NCBI RefSeq assembly: GCF_008692035.1
Contig: NZ_VTFG01000001.1
Coordinates: 930,001 to 994,000 of the forward strand
Source of the DNA: Pseudomonas marginalis
Lineage (GTDB): Bacteria > Pseudomonadota > Gammaproteobacteria > Pseudomonadales > Pseudomonadaceae
DNA length: 64,000 bases
Reading direction: 5' to 3'
The first letter of the stretch is position 1. Each line of letters starts with the position of its first letter. Shown piece after piece: positions 16,954 to 26,328 of this stretch. The notes beneath the pieces are model-generated. The model made no database searches and was not told the DNA's origin. It saw nothing but the letters and a program-made list of their open reading frames with translations. The translations under genes and the position numbers were made by a program.

Positions 16954-19116
16954 ATGTCTGTGCAACAACACGGCGGTAAAGGTTTTACACCCAGTCTGAT
17001 TGCTTTGGCGGTGTGTCTCGCCACTTCGCACGCGGCCTTCGCCGCCGACGCTGAAACGCCGGCAACCACCTTGGAACTGGGTGCGACCCAGATCTCCGGC
17101 GAGCAGCAACTGGGCGAAACCACCGAGGGTACGCAGTCCTACACCACCGGCGCGATGAAAACCGCGACCAAACTGCCCCTCACCCTGCGTGAAACCCCGC
17201 AGGCCGTCACCGTCATCACACGCCAGCGCATGGATGACCAGGGGATGACCAGCATCAACGACGTGGTCAATGCCACGCCTGGGCTATTCCTCAATTATTC
17301 CAACGGCCCGGGCCGGCAGTCCTACACCTCACGCGGTTTCGACATCGACAACCTGATGTACGACGGCATTCCCAGCGGCTACAACGGCGTTTCCGTAGGC
17401 GCCCAGCCGAACCTGGCGATGTTCGACCGTGTCGAGGTCGTGCGTGGCGCCACCGGCCTGGTGACCGGTGCGGGCAACCCGTCGGCGGCCATCAACCTGG
17501 TCCGCAAGCGGCCGCTGGACGAACAGAAAGTCACCCTCACCGGCGCCGCCGGCAGCTGGGATGACTACCGTGGCGAGCTCGACGCCTCCAGCCCGCTCAA
17601 TGACAGCGGCACCTGGCGCGGCCGGGTGGTCACCTCCTACCGCGACGCCAACAGCTTCATCGACAACGCCGAGTCCTATCACGGCCTGTTCTATGCCGTC
17701 ACCGAGGCCGACCTGAGCGAAGACACCACCCTCACCCTCGGCTTCTCGAACCAGAAGGACAAGACCAACTACTTCTGGGGCTCGTCGATGATCGGCCAGG
17801 ACGGCCATCACCTGGACCTGCCGCGCTCCTACAATCCCGGTACCGACTGGGAGAACAAGGATCAGGAAATCAACACGGTCTTCGCCGAACTGCGCCAGCG
17901 CCTGGCCAATGACTGGAAGCTTCAGGTCAACGCCAACTACGCTGAACAGAACGCGTTGTTTTCCGGCTCCTACCAGTCGCGCTGGGTCAACAACACCCTG
18001 GCGCGCACGGTCTACCAGGCCGCCTACGATGAAAACCAGGCCGGCGTCGACGCCTTTGCCAGCGGCCCGTTCCAGGCATTCGGGCGCACCCATGAACTGG
18101 TGGTGGGCGCCAGCCGACGCATCTACGACATGACCACCCACAACTACAGCCCCTACAACACCAACTGGCCCCTCACCGCAGGCAAACCGGACTTCGTCCA
18201 CACCACCAACGATCGCGAGGTCACCACCCAGGACGGTGTCTACGTGACCACGCGCCTGAGCCTGGCGGACCCGTTGAAGCTGATCCTCGGCGGGCGCCTG
18301 GACTGGTATGACTACGATGCCCATGGCAGCAACGACGGCGACTATCACGTCACCCGCAACCTCACCCGCTACGCGGGGCTGATCTACGAGCTGGACGATC
18401 ACCACTCGGTGTACGTCAGCTACAGCGACATCTTCACGCCGCAGAGCGCCAAGGACACCTCCGGCACTCCGGTCAAGCCGATTGTCGGCAAGAACTACGA
18501 GGTCGGCATCAAGGGCGAGTACCTGGGTGGCGCGCTGAATGCGAGCGTGGCGCTATTCCGTGTCGACCAGGAAAACCGCGCCACCCAGGTGACCGTGCAA
18601 AACTGCCCACAGACGGAGTGCTATGAGGCCTCCGGCGAGATTCGCAGCCAGGGGATCGACTTCGAACTGCAAGGCGCGCTGACCGAGAACTGGCAGGTCG
18701 GCGGTGGCTACACCTACGCGCGTACCCACACCATCAAGGATGAAGCCAACCCGCAGAAGGTCAACAAGCAGTACGACACGGACGTTCCGGAGCACCTGTT
18801 CAAGCTGACCACCCGCTACAACTTCCAGGGCCCGCTGGAGAAACTGCGCGTGGGCGGCAACATCTCCTGGCAAAGCCGCCTGTACAATGACGTCAAGCTG
18901 GCTGACGGCAGCACCTACCGCCTCCAACAGGGCGCCTACGCCGTCACCGACCTGATGGCCGGCTACAAGGTCAACGACCACCTCGACCTGCAGCTCAACG
19001 CCAACAACATCTTCGACCGCCGCTACTACTCCACCATCGCCAACTCCGTGAGCTATGGCGGCGACGCCTACGGCACCCCACGCAACATGATGCTGACGGC
19101 CAAGTACAGCTTCTGA
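16954..19116 (+). CDS. TonB-dependent siderophore receptor
   Basis: 720 residues, outer-membrane gated channel for a ferric siderophore. Signal peptide ends HAAFA-AD (about residue 30). The plug has TLRETPQAVTVITRQRM and RVEVVRGATGLVTGAGNPS; the barrel ends TAKYSF with terminal Phe. There is no N-terminal signalling (STN) domain, so it is not a self-inducing FpvA-type transducer; the closest type is FhuE-like. The Fur box upstream supports iron regulation. No siderophore synthesis genes are in the window, so it may import a foreign siderophore. A REP hairpin follows. Confidence 0.92.
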   Translation: MSVQQHGGKGFTPSLIALAVCLATSHAAFAADAETPATTLELGATQISGEQQLGETTEGTQSYTTGAMKTATKLPLTLRETPQAVTVITRQRMDDQGMTSINDVVNATPGLFLNYSNGPGRQSYTSRGFDIDNLMYDGIPSGYNGVSVGAQPNLAMFDRVEVVRGATGLVTGAGNPSAAINLVRKRPLDEQKVTLTGAAGSWDDYRGELDASSPLNDSGTWRGRVVTSYRDANSFIDNAESYHGLFYAVTEADLSEDTTLTLGFSNQKDKTNYFWGSSMIGQDGHHLDLPRSYNPGTDWENKDQEINTVFAELRQRLANDWKLQVNANYAEQNALFSGSYQSRWVNNTLARTVYQAAYDENQAGVDAFASGPFQAFGRTHELVVGASRRIYDMTTHNYSPYNTNWPLTAGKPDFVHTTNDREVTTQDGVYVTTRLSLADPLKLILGGRLDWYDYDAHGSNDGDYHVTRNLTRYAGLIYELDDHHSVYVSYSDIFTPQSAKDTSGTPVKPIVGKNYEVGIKGEYLGGALNASVALFRVDQENRATQVTVQNCPQTECYEASGEIRSQGIDFELQGALTENWQVGGGYTYARTHTIKDEANPQKVNKQYDTDVPEHLFKLTTRYNFQGPLEKLRVGGNISWQSRLYNDVKLADGSTYRLQQGAYAVTDLMAGYKVNDHLDLQLNANNIFDRRYYSTIANSVSYGGDAYGTPRNMMLTAKYSF

Positions 19117-19140
19117 TCCACCTGGCGAACGGGGGTCCTA

Positions 19141-19172
19141 AATGTGGGAGCGAGCTTGCTCCCTCCCACATT
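19141..19172. repeat. REP hairpin
   Basis: AATGTGGGAG and CTCCCTCCCACATT flank CGAGCTTG: a typical Pseudomonas REP palindrome 25 bp after the TonB receptor stop, probably also acting as a transcript end. Confidence 0.8.
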
Positions 19173-19226
19173 GCACCCCGCTTGCCACCAGGAATGTGTT
19201 CTGCCCCCTCCGAACGCGTTCGCGCT

Positions 19227-19253
19227 TAAAGTCCCCTCCCCCGATGCCGATAA
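19227..19253 (+). promoter_or_regulatory. FliA (sigma-28) promoter
   Basis: TAAA, 15 bp, then GCCGATAA: an exact match to the flagellar sigma factor consensus, about 100 bp before the chemoreceptor start. Confidence 0.8.
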
Positions 19254-19351
19254 ACTTTTTGGTTTCCCTGCACCCGCAAAGTGCCTGAATGCGGGCCTTA
19301 GTGGCACGCCGCATGCTTTGATCCTTGCCAGACCACATGGAGTAAGAGTGA

Positions 19352-20845
19352 ATGCCCGCACGCGCACGTTTCCTGGAGCACTACCGCAAGGCCGACCGCA
19401 TCATGCTGGCGTTGATCTGGCTGATGACGCTGTTCTCCGTCGGGCTCGCGTTCTGGCACGACACCCTGACCCAGGCAATTGTCGTGGGAGGAGGCACCAG
19501 CACGGTGCTCACCGCGCTCTACCGCGCCATCGGCGGCACGCGGGTGATGCGTTGTGCACTGGGCGCGGGCTTGATGGTCATGGCGGCGCTGCACATCAAC
19601 CAGGCCCAGGGCGTGATCGAAGCGCACTTCGGGATTTTCGCGCTGCTGGCGGTACTGACGTTCTATCGAGACTGGCTGCCGATCCTGGTGGCCGCCCTGA
19701 CGATTGCCGTGCACCACGTGGTGTTCCATGCGTTGCAGCATCAAGGCTTCCCGGTGTTCGTGATGGCGCATCACGGCGGTTGGACCATGGTATTTGTCCA
19801 CGCCTTCTACGTCGTGATGGAAACCATCGCCCTGCTCTACCTCGCGGTAAACAGCCAGGCCGAGGCGGTGGAAAGCGAGGAAATGCTGGAAAAAATGCTC
19901 GCCGTCACCACCCAATTCACCGTGGACAGCGCCAAAGGTGAAGGTAAGGTGCACGTCTCTCTTGCCAAGCGCTTCGACCATTTCCTGCAACAAATCACCC
20001 ACCTCATCGACGGCGTCGCCCGCGACTCCCACGGTCTCGGCCAACTCGGCCAGGAACTGGCCCACGCCAGCGGCACCCTGGAAAAAGGTGCTCGCCACCA
20101 ACTGGCCGAAATCGCGCAAATGACCGACTCCATGCAGCGCATGGAAGACGCCATGGGCCACATTACGGTGCACGTCGAAGAAGCGGTTGAGCACGCGGGC
20201 GTCGCCAGCCAACAAATCCTGCGTGGCCAGGAAAGCGTCGGCCGCGCCCAACACGAAATCACCCAACTGGCCACACGCCTGGAAGGCACCAACCACACCG
20301 TGCAAGGCCTGGCGGTCCAGGCCGAACAAATCGGCTCGGTACTGGAAGTCATCAGCAGCATCGCCAACCAGACCAACCTCCTTGCCCTCAACGCCGCCAT
20401 CGAAGCCGCCCGCGCCGGCGAACAAGGCCGCGGCTTCGCCGTCGTCGCCGACGAAGTGCGCAGCCTGGCGCAACGCACCGCCGTTTCCACCCAGGAAATC
20501 AAAACCATCATCGAGGGCCTGCAGCAAGGCAGCCGCCAGGCCGTGGAAGCCATGCACGACAGCCGCCAGGGCGTGGAACGGTGTGTGGAGGACAGTCAGC
20601 TGGCAGTGGAAATGCTGCGAGCGGTGGGCAATGACATTACCCAGATCGATGCGCTGAATGGGCGGATTGTCTCCACCACACGCGAACAGACCTCGGCGAA
20701 TCAGGAGATTGTCGGGCGCTTGCAATCGGTGCAGAGCATTGCTCAAAACACCGCTGACGACGTGGAGATGTTGGCCAGGAGCAGCGAGCAGTTGCCGCCG
20801 ATTGCGGTGCGGTTGGATGCGTTGGGGCGGCGGTTTCACCCGTGA
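19352..20845 (+). CDS. methyl-accepting chemotaxis protein with His-rich membrane domain
   Basis: 497 residues. The first ~170 form five or six membrane helices with no large periplasmic loop, unlike classical receptors. Residues about 80-165 carry some ten histidines ([31 protein letters not shown]). The cytoplasmic part ends in an MCP signalling tip ([31 protein letters not shown] written in parts: [17 protein letters not shown], then [15 protein letters not shown]). It probably senses a membrane or redox-linked signal; His could bind haem or metal, which is inference. A consensus FliA promoter precedes it. Convergent with the OmpA-like gene. Confidence 0.88.
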   Translation: MPARARFLEHYRKADRIMLALIWLMTLFSVGLAFWHDTLTQAIVVGGGTSTVLTALYRAIGGTRVMRCALGAGLMVMAALHINQAQGVIEAHFGIFALLAVLTFYRDWLPILVAALTIAVHHVVFHALQHQGFPVFVMAHHGGWTMVFVHAFYVVMETIALLYLAVNSQAEAVESEEMLEKMLAVTTQFTVDSAKGEGKVHVSLAKRFDHFLQQITHLIDGVARDSHGLGQLGQELAHASGTLEKGARHQLAEIAQMTDSMQRMEDAMGHITVHVEEAVEHAGVASQQILRGQESVGRAQHEITQLATRLEGTNHTVQGLAVQAEQIGSVLEVISSIANQTNLLALNAAIEAARAGEQGRGFAVVADEVRSLAQRTAVSTQEIKTIIEGLQQGSRQAVEAMHDSRQGVERCVEDSQLAVEMLRAVGNDITQIDALNGRIVSTTREQTSANQEIVGRLQSVQSIAQNTADDVEMLARSSEQLPPIAVRLDALGRRFHP

Positions 20846-20927
20846 TAGTTTGGGGCTCGCCATCGGCCGGAAGCCATCACGGGTCTCGTCTTGACGGCCC
20901 GGGCCGCCCCTGGTCCTGAGCGTTCGC

Positions 20928-21896
20928 TTAGTCTTGCTTGACCAGCTCGACCCTGCGGTTTTCAGCTTTGCCTGCCTCGGTGGTGTTGTCGGCCACCGGG
21001 TCAGCCTCGCCAAACCCGGCCGCAGATAACCTCGCCGCGTCGATGCCCTTGGCGGTGATGGCGGCCTCGACGGCCTTGGCGCGGCCGTATGACAGTGTCT
21101 TGTTGTGCGCGGGGTCACCGGTGTGATCGGTGTAGCCGTTAATGGCCAGTTTCAACGATGTATTTTGCTTGAGTAACAACAACACTTGCTCGATCTGTGG
21201 CTGTGAACCCGGAAGGATGCGGGTCTGGTCAGTCGCAAAGTTGATGTGCAATGCCACCTTGCCGGTTTTATCTATCTGCGCTTTCAGTTCACTGGCCGGC
21301 AACAGGCTGGCCGTTATTTGCAGCGGTTTGGTTTCGGCAATCAGCAGGCCGCCGCCGAACGCGTAGCTGCACAAATGAATCCAGATATCGCGGTCGGCGC
21401 GATGGATAACAAACACCTGCGCGGCGTTATTCCAAATGTCCCCCAGGCCACTGTTGTATTTGAGCGCGAAGTCCCGCGGCCATTCTTTGATCTTCTGGCC
21501 GGGGTCTTCCGGAATCCTGCCATCGAAGATCTTGCTGCCGCCCAACGAGGACACGACGGACTCGAGGTTGCGCTGCAATTCCAGGTCGGAGAACGCCTTG
21601 CCCTGCGCGGCGTCGATATGGGCTGACCAGACCTTGCCTTCTACTACTGCCAGGCGATCACCGGTCCAGAAGGGTACCTGATCAAAGTCGGAGACATCGG
21701 GCGCGGTGGCGATGACATATCCGTCGGGAAGGGCGATGTAGGGAAAGGCGCCCAACGGCACGTTCGACACCTCAAGACTCGCGGCATCGAATACCTTGTT
21801 GTCTGCTCCGCTCTCGAATGACGAGGCTTGAATGCTCAGCCCCAGGGTGACGATTAAAACCAGGGTAGTCGCTGCTGTTTTTTTCACTAACGTCAT
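20928..21896 (-). CDS. OmpA-family outer-membrane/periplasmic protein
   Basis: 322 residues. The start at 21896 opens a signal peptide (KKTAATTLVLIVTLGLSIQAS); longer starts do not. Residues 1-215 are a domain I do not recognise. The C-terminus is an OmpA peptidoglycan-binding domain (INFATDQTRILP, INGYTDHTGD, NKTLSYGRAKAVEAA, AAGFGEADPVADN, NRRVELV). Probably anchored to the cell wall. It stands alone on the minus strand and is divergent from the secreted protein at 22106. Confidence 0.85.
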   Translation of the reverse strand: MTLVKKTAATTLVLIVTLGLSIQASSFESGADNKVFDAASLEVSNVPLGAFPYIALPDGYVIATAPDVSDFDQVPFWTGDRLAVVEGKVWSAHIDAAQGKAFSDLELQRNLESVVSSLGGSKIFDGRIPEDPGQKIKEWPRDFALKYNSGLGDIWNNAAQVFVIHRADRDIWIHLCSYAFGGGLLIAETKPLQITASLLPASELKAQIDKTGKVALHINFATDQTRILPGSQPQIEQVLLLLKQNTSLKLAINGYTDHTGDPAHNKTLSYGRAKAVEAAITAKGIDAARLSAAGFGEADPVADNTTEAGKAENRRVELVKQD

Positions 21897-22105
21897 GTTA
21901 TTCCCGCAAATCCTTAGCACCCAGGGTGATGGTCGAGCGGATAAAGGGTGCTGCTGTAGTTGGCTGCTTATAAAACCGGGGCTATCGAGATAACTCAATA
22001 GCACAGCTGCCCTATTGCATCGCGCTTTGGCGCTGGATCACAGTTGTTCGCGCTCTAATAGGTCTTTTCTACGCTATTCGACGCTGCCGATCGTATTGAA
22101 CAGGG

Positions 22106-22876
22106 ATGCTTTTTTTGAAACCTATAACCACCAGAAAAATTGAAATGAACGCTGCGCTGGCGATGGCCTTGATCTCGCTGTTAACCACCAGCGCTACCTG
22201 GACCGAGGCAGCCGTTGGTGCAACGGCCTCCTCGGCACCGTGTACCAATGAAGCGGATTTCCAGGCCGGCACCGTTGTGGAGTCTGAAAGTCGCGACAAC
22301 ACCTCTGCAGTAACCAATCGTAGTAAAACCGAAACGCTGGGCCATGAAGACTTCGCCGGGGCCAACCCGGTGGCGTCATTACACACCACGTTCATAAGCA
22401 ATTCGCCGGTGTATTTAACGACCACCTTTGCGCAAATCAAGGACGGCCAGTTGATTCGCTATGGTGATCGGCACGGTGCCGGGCCTTCGTTGACCACGAC
22501 CCTTTACACCCCTCCTCCCACCACGCCGCTGGATTTACAACCCGGGCAGACAGTCGCCGTCAGTTACAAGAACCAGGTCGTCAGCGGCGGCACCACGCTT
22601 GAGTTTGAGGTATCAGAAAAGCTGACCTACCATGGCCGCGAGACGATCAAAACAGCACTCGGGACATTCGAGACCTGTCGCTTCACCAATGAAATTTCCA
22701 CTGGATCAACGTCCGGTCAACAACCGACCCAGAAGGTCGTGGTGCAGAATTGGTTTGCTGCCGAAGGGCCCTACCGTGGGCAATCAATCAGGTCGACCAG
22801 TCTCTCCGGAACGAATGGTGGACAGGAGCGGCTCGTTGAAGTGGTCAAGATGCGATATGAGACGCGAGCCAACTAG
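22106..22876 (+). CDS. secreted protein of unknown function
   Basis: 256 residues with an N-terminal signal-like segment (AALAMALISLLTTSATWTEA). The start could be 22106 or the ATG at 22145, which gives a more standard signal peptide. The mature part is rich in Thr and Ser and ends KMRYETRAN. It has two cysteines (APCTNE and ETCRFTN) that could form a disulfide. I recognise no family. It is divergent from the OmpA-like gene and lies upstream of the two-component locus. Confidence 0.65.
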   Translation: MLFLKPITTRKIEMNAALAMALISLLTTSATWTEAAVGATASSAPCTNEADFQAGTVVESESRDNTSAVTNRSKTETLGHEDFAGANPVASLHTTFISNSPVYLTTTFAQIKDGQLIRYGDRHGAGPSLTTTLYTPPPTTPLDLQPGQTVAVSYKNQVVSGGTTLEFEVSEKLTYHGRETIKTALGTFETCRFTNEISTGSTSGQQPTQKVVVQNWFAAEGPYRGQSIRSTSLSGTNGGQERLVEVVKMRYETRAN

Positions 22877-23001
22877 GTAGCTTTATGCCCAGGCGCTGAG
22901 AAGGAGGATAGCACTGCCCTTCCTGGCAACGGGTTCAAGCACGCTGTTTGTGCCGCAGTTGCATCAAGCAAAATGTACTTAATTGCTTAATGGCCTTTAG
23001 T

Positions 23002-23023
23002 AACTAGTACAGGTGTACTAGTT
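23002..23023 (+). promoter_or_regulatory. perfect 22-bp palindrome, likely operator
   Basis: Arms AACTAGTACA and TGTACTAGTT separated by GG, 71 bp before regulator 1, in the AT-rich gap 22877-23094. A similar site (ATAGTACA-AG-TGTGCTAT) is at 26187. Size and symmetry fit a dimeric NarL/LuxR-type regulator, so autoregulation is likely. Confidence 0.62.
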
Positions 23024-23094
23024 CAGCTGTTCTATATCATAAGTTGCATGAGTCGGACATGATCAAAGCGTGTTTTCATTGATCTGGACGGGTT

Positions 23095-23727
23095 GTGCTT
23101 GCTGATATGAGTTGCCGAATTGTGGTGGCGGACGAACATCCACTTTATCGAGAGGGCATGACAGGATTACTGGAGTGCTTAATACCTGGAGCAAAAATAA
23201 AACAGGCAGGAAACCTGGAGGAAGTCTGGGCTCTCCTGAATCGCTGGCAACCTGTCGCCATGCTGTTTATCGAAGTATATTTGCCAGGGCTTTGCTCCTT
23301 GAAAGAGCTTGCAAAACTGTGCGAGGAAAGAGGCACTACTGCAGTCGTTGTTGTTTCGACAGTCGATGACAGCGTGGTCATTACCCGAGTGATGGAGGCC
23401 GGCGCCAATGGTTTTATTGGCAAGAACATTTCAGCCGAAGAGGTACGTAACGCCATCAACGATATTCGGAACGGCCAAGTAGTGGTCAAATACGAACCGG
23501 CCGAATCGCCATCATTTGAGAGTGATCACGCGATGGGCAAACTGACGTCGCGGCAGCGGGAAGTCTGGCATTTGATCGCACAAGGTAAAACCAACAAGGA
23601 AATTGCCGCTGAACTGGAAATCTCTCCCTATACCGTGCGTATTCACGTGTCTTCGCTGATACGTGCCTTGAACGTACCCAATAGAGCAGTAGCCGCCGCG
23701 CGTTTCGCGGGGCGCTACACCTGCTAG
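23095..23727 (+). CDS. NarL/LuxR-type response regulator 1, Glu at phospho-acceptor site
   Basis: 210 residues (GTG start; an ATG at 23107 would remove four). Receiver domain about 5-125, HTH_LuxR about 145-205 (LTSRQREVWHLIAQGKTNKEI, split as LTSRQREVWHLIAQ and GKTNKEIAAELEI). Compared with its paralogue at 26758, which reads LILDLRFPG, this one reads LFIEVYLPG: Glu60 (GAA, 23272-23274) replaces the phosphorylatable Asp. The acidic pair is DE rather than DD; the conserved Lys (FIGKN) is kept. Glu may mimic the phosphorylated state. Convergent with kinase 1; the two stops share a CTAG. Confidence 0.88.
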   Translation: MLADMSCRIVVADEHPLYREGMTGLLECLIPGAKIKQAGNLEEVWALLNRWQPVAMLFIEVYLPGLCSLKELAKLCEERGTTAVVVVSTVDDSVVITRVMEAGANGFIGKNISAEEVRNAINDIRNGQVVVKYEPAESPSFESDHAMGKLTSRQREVWHLIAQGKTNKEIAAELEISPYTVRIHVSSLIRALNVPNRAVAAARFAGRYTC

Positions 23728-25370
23728 TCCCTTGATGGATCTACGGGTAACTCACACTTCATTGACTTGACCTGTTCAAGCAATACGTTACGCAGTTCCG
23801 GCGGTCGCACGGGTTTGGCCAGTACCGAGATATTGAATGCGTGCAGTGATTGACGGATGCGCTCGATTTCGTGCCCGGTGATGACCAATGCCGGTATCTC
23901 TTGACCCCGGAACTCGCGTATTGCCGCGATACATTCGGCCCCCGAGACCTTTGTGCCCAGGTCGAAGTCGGCAATTATGATGTCGCAATCGCTGGCCAGG
24001 GTATCCGCATCACTGTGGGTCTCGACGACGCAGCCCCATTTCTCCAGCAGGGCCTTGGTGGCCAGCAACACATTGGCGTCGTCTTCAATCAGGCATATCC
24101 GTAGTCCGTTCAGGCGCTCATGGGTGCTTTTCATCCGAGGCGCGATGACCTTGGGGGCGGCATGTTTCAATCCGCTGATTGCAACCTGGGTGCCGCGCCC
24201 GGGCGTGGAGCGAATATGTACATCGACATTGAGCAACTGGCTGATGCGCTTGACGATGGACAAGCCCAACCCCAGGCCCTCGACATCCTTGTCGCGTGCG
24301 TGGCGCACCCGGTAAAACTCTTTGAATACGTCCGGCAGATGTTCGGCGGCGATACCGCAGCCCTTATCGTAAACCACCACGGCCAAGCCCTTTGCCTGGC
24401 GTCTGACACCGATCAGCACGGGCTCTCCCGATGCGTACTTGATCGCATTGGACACCAGGTTCTGCACCATGGTGGTCAACAGCCCCGCATTGACATTCAC
24501 CCAGTGCTCGCAAGGGCGCAGGCGCAGTTCAATCCCGGCCCAGCGCGCGGCCTCGGTGTTCTGTTTGACGACCTCCTGCAACAGCGCGCCCAGGTTCACC
24601 GGTTCCGCTCGCGGCTCCAGCTTTCCGTTGTCGAGGGTGTAGATATCCAGGATCGAACGGAACAGTTGAGAGACGGTATGCAGCGAGCGGTCGATGTTGT
24701 CTACCAGGCGCAGTTCTTCGCCGCCCAAATTCGCGTCACGCAGGCACGCGGTGAACAGGCCGATGGAGTGGATGGGCTGGCGCAGGTCGTGGCTGGCCTG
24801 GGCGAGAAAGCGTGATTTCTCCTGATTGGCGGCGATTGCCTCTTCCGATGCGATACGCGTGCGCTTGAGCAGAATGTGCGCATAGGCCGGTACTACGATG
24901 GTGGTCACGATCAGCATCAGGAACATGTAGGGCTGTGCGCGCCAGAAGGGGTTGAACAAGAAAATAACGATAAGGGTGGACAACGCGATCACGGTTGCCA
25001 GGGCCAGATAGTGTGAGCCGAAACGCATGCCATTACCCAGGGTTACCCAGAGCAGCGCGGCATAGATAGGCAATGCACCTTCGCCTCCCAGCACCATGGC
25101 GAAAGCGATACCGGTGTAGTCATGAAGCATGGAGAGCAAGCGCCGCCAAAAAAAGTGTCCTGGCCAGCGCTTGATCGCCATGCGCAGGAATATCGACACC
25201 ACGATGAATGTCGAGATATACACGATGATGGGCGTGTAGGCTGCGGTATCGCTGGGGCGCAGCCCGCTCAGTACGATGATGTACAGCAGCGCACAGGCGC
25301 TGACGGTCAGGCGTAACGTGGCCTGATTGAGTTCGCTGTTCTTTTCCACGCGTTCAACCTCATGGACCAT
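23724..25370 (-). CDS. membrane hybrid histidine kinase 1 (RpfC-like input domain)
   Basis: 548 residues. About five or six membrane helices in residues 20-165 with ALLWVTLGNGMRFGSHYL, a segment reminiscent of RpfC-type (DSF) sensors. Then HisKA (SHDLRQPIHSIGLF, His194), HATPase (NLVSNAIKYASG, then GLGLGLSIVKRIS) and a C-terminal receiver (EDD, phospho-Asp468 in IIADFDLG, TGHE, KPVRPPEL). No HPt domain. Start uncertain: GTG at 25349, with GAGG upstream, would match kinase 2 better. Part of the core is nearly identical in DNA to kinase 2. Lies 103 bp downstream of lipoprotein 1. Confidence 0.9.
   Translation of the reverse strand: MVHEVERVEKNSELNQATLRLTVSACALLYIIVLSGLRPSDTAAYTPIIVYISTFIVVSIFLRMAIKRWPGHFFWRRLLSMLHDYTGIAFAMVLGGEGALPIYAALLWVTLGNGMRFGSHYLALATVIALSTLIVIFLFNPFWRAQPYMFLMLIVTTIVVPAYAHILLKRTRIASEEAIAANQEKSRFLAQASHDLRQPIHSIGLFTACLRDANLGGEELRLVDNIDRSLHTVSQLFRSILDIYTLDNGKLEPRAEPVNLGALLQEVVKQNTEAARWAGIELRLRPCEHWVNVNAGLLTTMVQNLVSNAIKYASGEPVLIGVRRQAKGLAVVVYDKGCGIAAEHLPDVFKEFYRVRHARDKDVEGLGLGLSIVKRISQLLNVDVHIRSTPGRGTQVAISGLKHAAPKVIAPRMKSTHERLNGLRICLIEDDANVLLATKALLEKWGCVVETHSDADTLASDCDIIIADFDLGTKVSGAECIAAIREFRGQEIPALVITGHEIERIRQSLHAFNISVLAKPVRPPELRNVLLEQVKSMKCELPVDPSRD
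24481..24954 (-). repeat. inverted homologous tract, copy in kinase 1
   Basis: Reverse complement of 27900-28370. By eye only 8 differences in the first ~350 bp (from CCCTTCTGGCGCGCACAG on). Upstream of that the two genes drop to roughly 70% identity and downstream they become patchy, although the proteins are alignable throughout. The sharp edge suggests gene conversion. Confidence 0.75.
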
Positions 25371-25439
25371 GGGGGATGCATCGCTGGATGCCGCCCCCTT
25401 GAGAACAATAAGGCGTAGGTTGGCGTGTTAAGGCATCAA

Positions 25440-25456
25440 ACGACACAGCGTGTCGT
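25440..25456. other. short inverted repeat between lipoprotein 1 and kinase 1
   Basis: ACGACAC and GTGTCGT with an AGC spacer, in the 103-bp gap. Either the end of the lipoprotein transcript or an operator of kinase 1; no T-run. Confidence 0.35.
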
Positions 25457-25473
25457 ATCAGAAGTGGAACGTG

Positions 25474-25962
25474 TCAGTAAAGCCTGTAGTAATCCACCAC
25501 GTCATCCACGAAGTAGATTATCAACCTCGTTCCCTTGGTCTGGCTTTGAGCTTTTTTCGTGCCCGTCACACTGCCGACATCATTGGCGACACCCTGAGCC
25601 TTGGACACTTGCGACGAGGCGTCGTACATCTTCAGGCTTGTCTCGGTCGAGACATATTTGTGGGCCAGGGTCATGTACTTTTCCAGGCCCTCCTGGTTTT
25701 TATCATAGGTCCAGTTGGACCCATTGCTTCTGCTCGTTGAATCAAGTTCCTCTTCGGCTGGAGCGCCGAACAATTGCGTCACCTGAGTCTTTGTAGTTTT
25801 TCCCGGGATGATGGTTTTCTTCAGGTAAGCAACATCGTACTTTTGTGCTCCCGGATTTAAGGAATTCATCAAATCCCCAGTGTTAGCACAGCCTCCCAGG
25901 CCTGCGGTCAGTATGCACAGCGTGAATCCGATTCTAAGTAGTTTTCCATATTTCAAGCACAT
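25474..25962 (-). CDS. small lipoprotein 1, BamE/SmpA-like
   Basis: 162 residues. The ATG at 25962 has AAGGTAAG upstream and opens a lipoprotein signal with lipobox LGGC (about residue 24). The segment VAYLKKTIIPGKTTKTQVTQ followed by LFGAPA resembles the BamE/OmlA/SmpA fold, in which a small outer-membrane lipoprotein binds partners. No BAM genes are nearby, so this is not BamE itself. It is on the same strand and just upstream of kinase 1, so it may be co-transcribed and could be an accessory sensor component (inference). Confidence 0.75.
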   Translation of the reverse strand: MCLKYGKLLRIGFTLCILTAGLGGCANTGDLMNSLNPGAQKYDVAYLKKTIIPGKTTKTQVTQLFGAPAEEELDSTSRSNGSNWTYDKNQEGLEKYMTLAHKYVSTETSLKMYDASSQVSKAQGVANDVGSVTGTKKAQSQTKGTRLIIYFVDDVVDYYRLY

Positions 25963-26072
25963 AGACTTACCTTGAGTTGTGATTAATACCATTCCATTTC
26001 GACCGGATGCACGGTGAAGTTGACACAACGTAGTGCAACTAATCGAGCCTTTGGATTCACAGGCGGGCAAAC

Positions 26073-26116
26073 ACACTGGAACACTTCAACGCTGAAGTTA
26101 AAGTGCATTCCGGTGT
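26073..26116. other. long imperfect inverted repeat
   Basis: Part of the 366-bp divergent gap 25963-26328 between the two lipoprotein genes. ACACTGGAA..CACTT pairs with AAGTGCATTCCGGTGT, with a small inner CTTCAA/TGAAG hairpin. The gap also holds the palindrome at 26187; otherwise I see nothing in it. Confidence 0.35.
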
Positions 26117-26186
26117 GCGCTCGGGCTCAAAGCCTTTAAGACTTTTTCGAGCGTGTACAGCTTATGAGGGCGCGTGAGCTGACGCC

Positions 26187-26204
26187 ATAGTACAAGTGTG
26201 CTAT
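26187..26204 (+). promoter_or_regulatory. palindrome related to the regulator 1 site
   Basis: ATAGTACA and TGTGCTAT separated by AG; one mismatch to perfect symmetry. Same TAGTACA-N2-TGTRCTA pattern as 23002-23023. Lies 125 bp before lipoprotein 2 and 225 bp before lipoprotein 1, so it could control either. Confidence 0.5.
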
Positions 26205-26328
26205 AGGCGACCAACAGGGACTTGTCTAGCATAGCCAGATGGACATTAATGGCTTGAATCAATGTAATGAATTGCTCGCCAGTTGATGTAATGCCCGATT
26301 ATTGAAGCCGCATGAATGGAGTCGAAAT

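Noticed and set aside
20928..22004. 36-codon longer start for the OmpA-like protein
   Set aside because: The signal peptide begins at the internal Met (21896); the extension would hide it.
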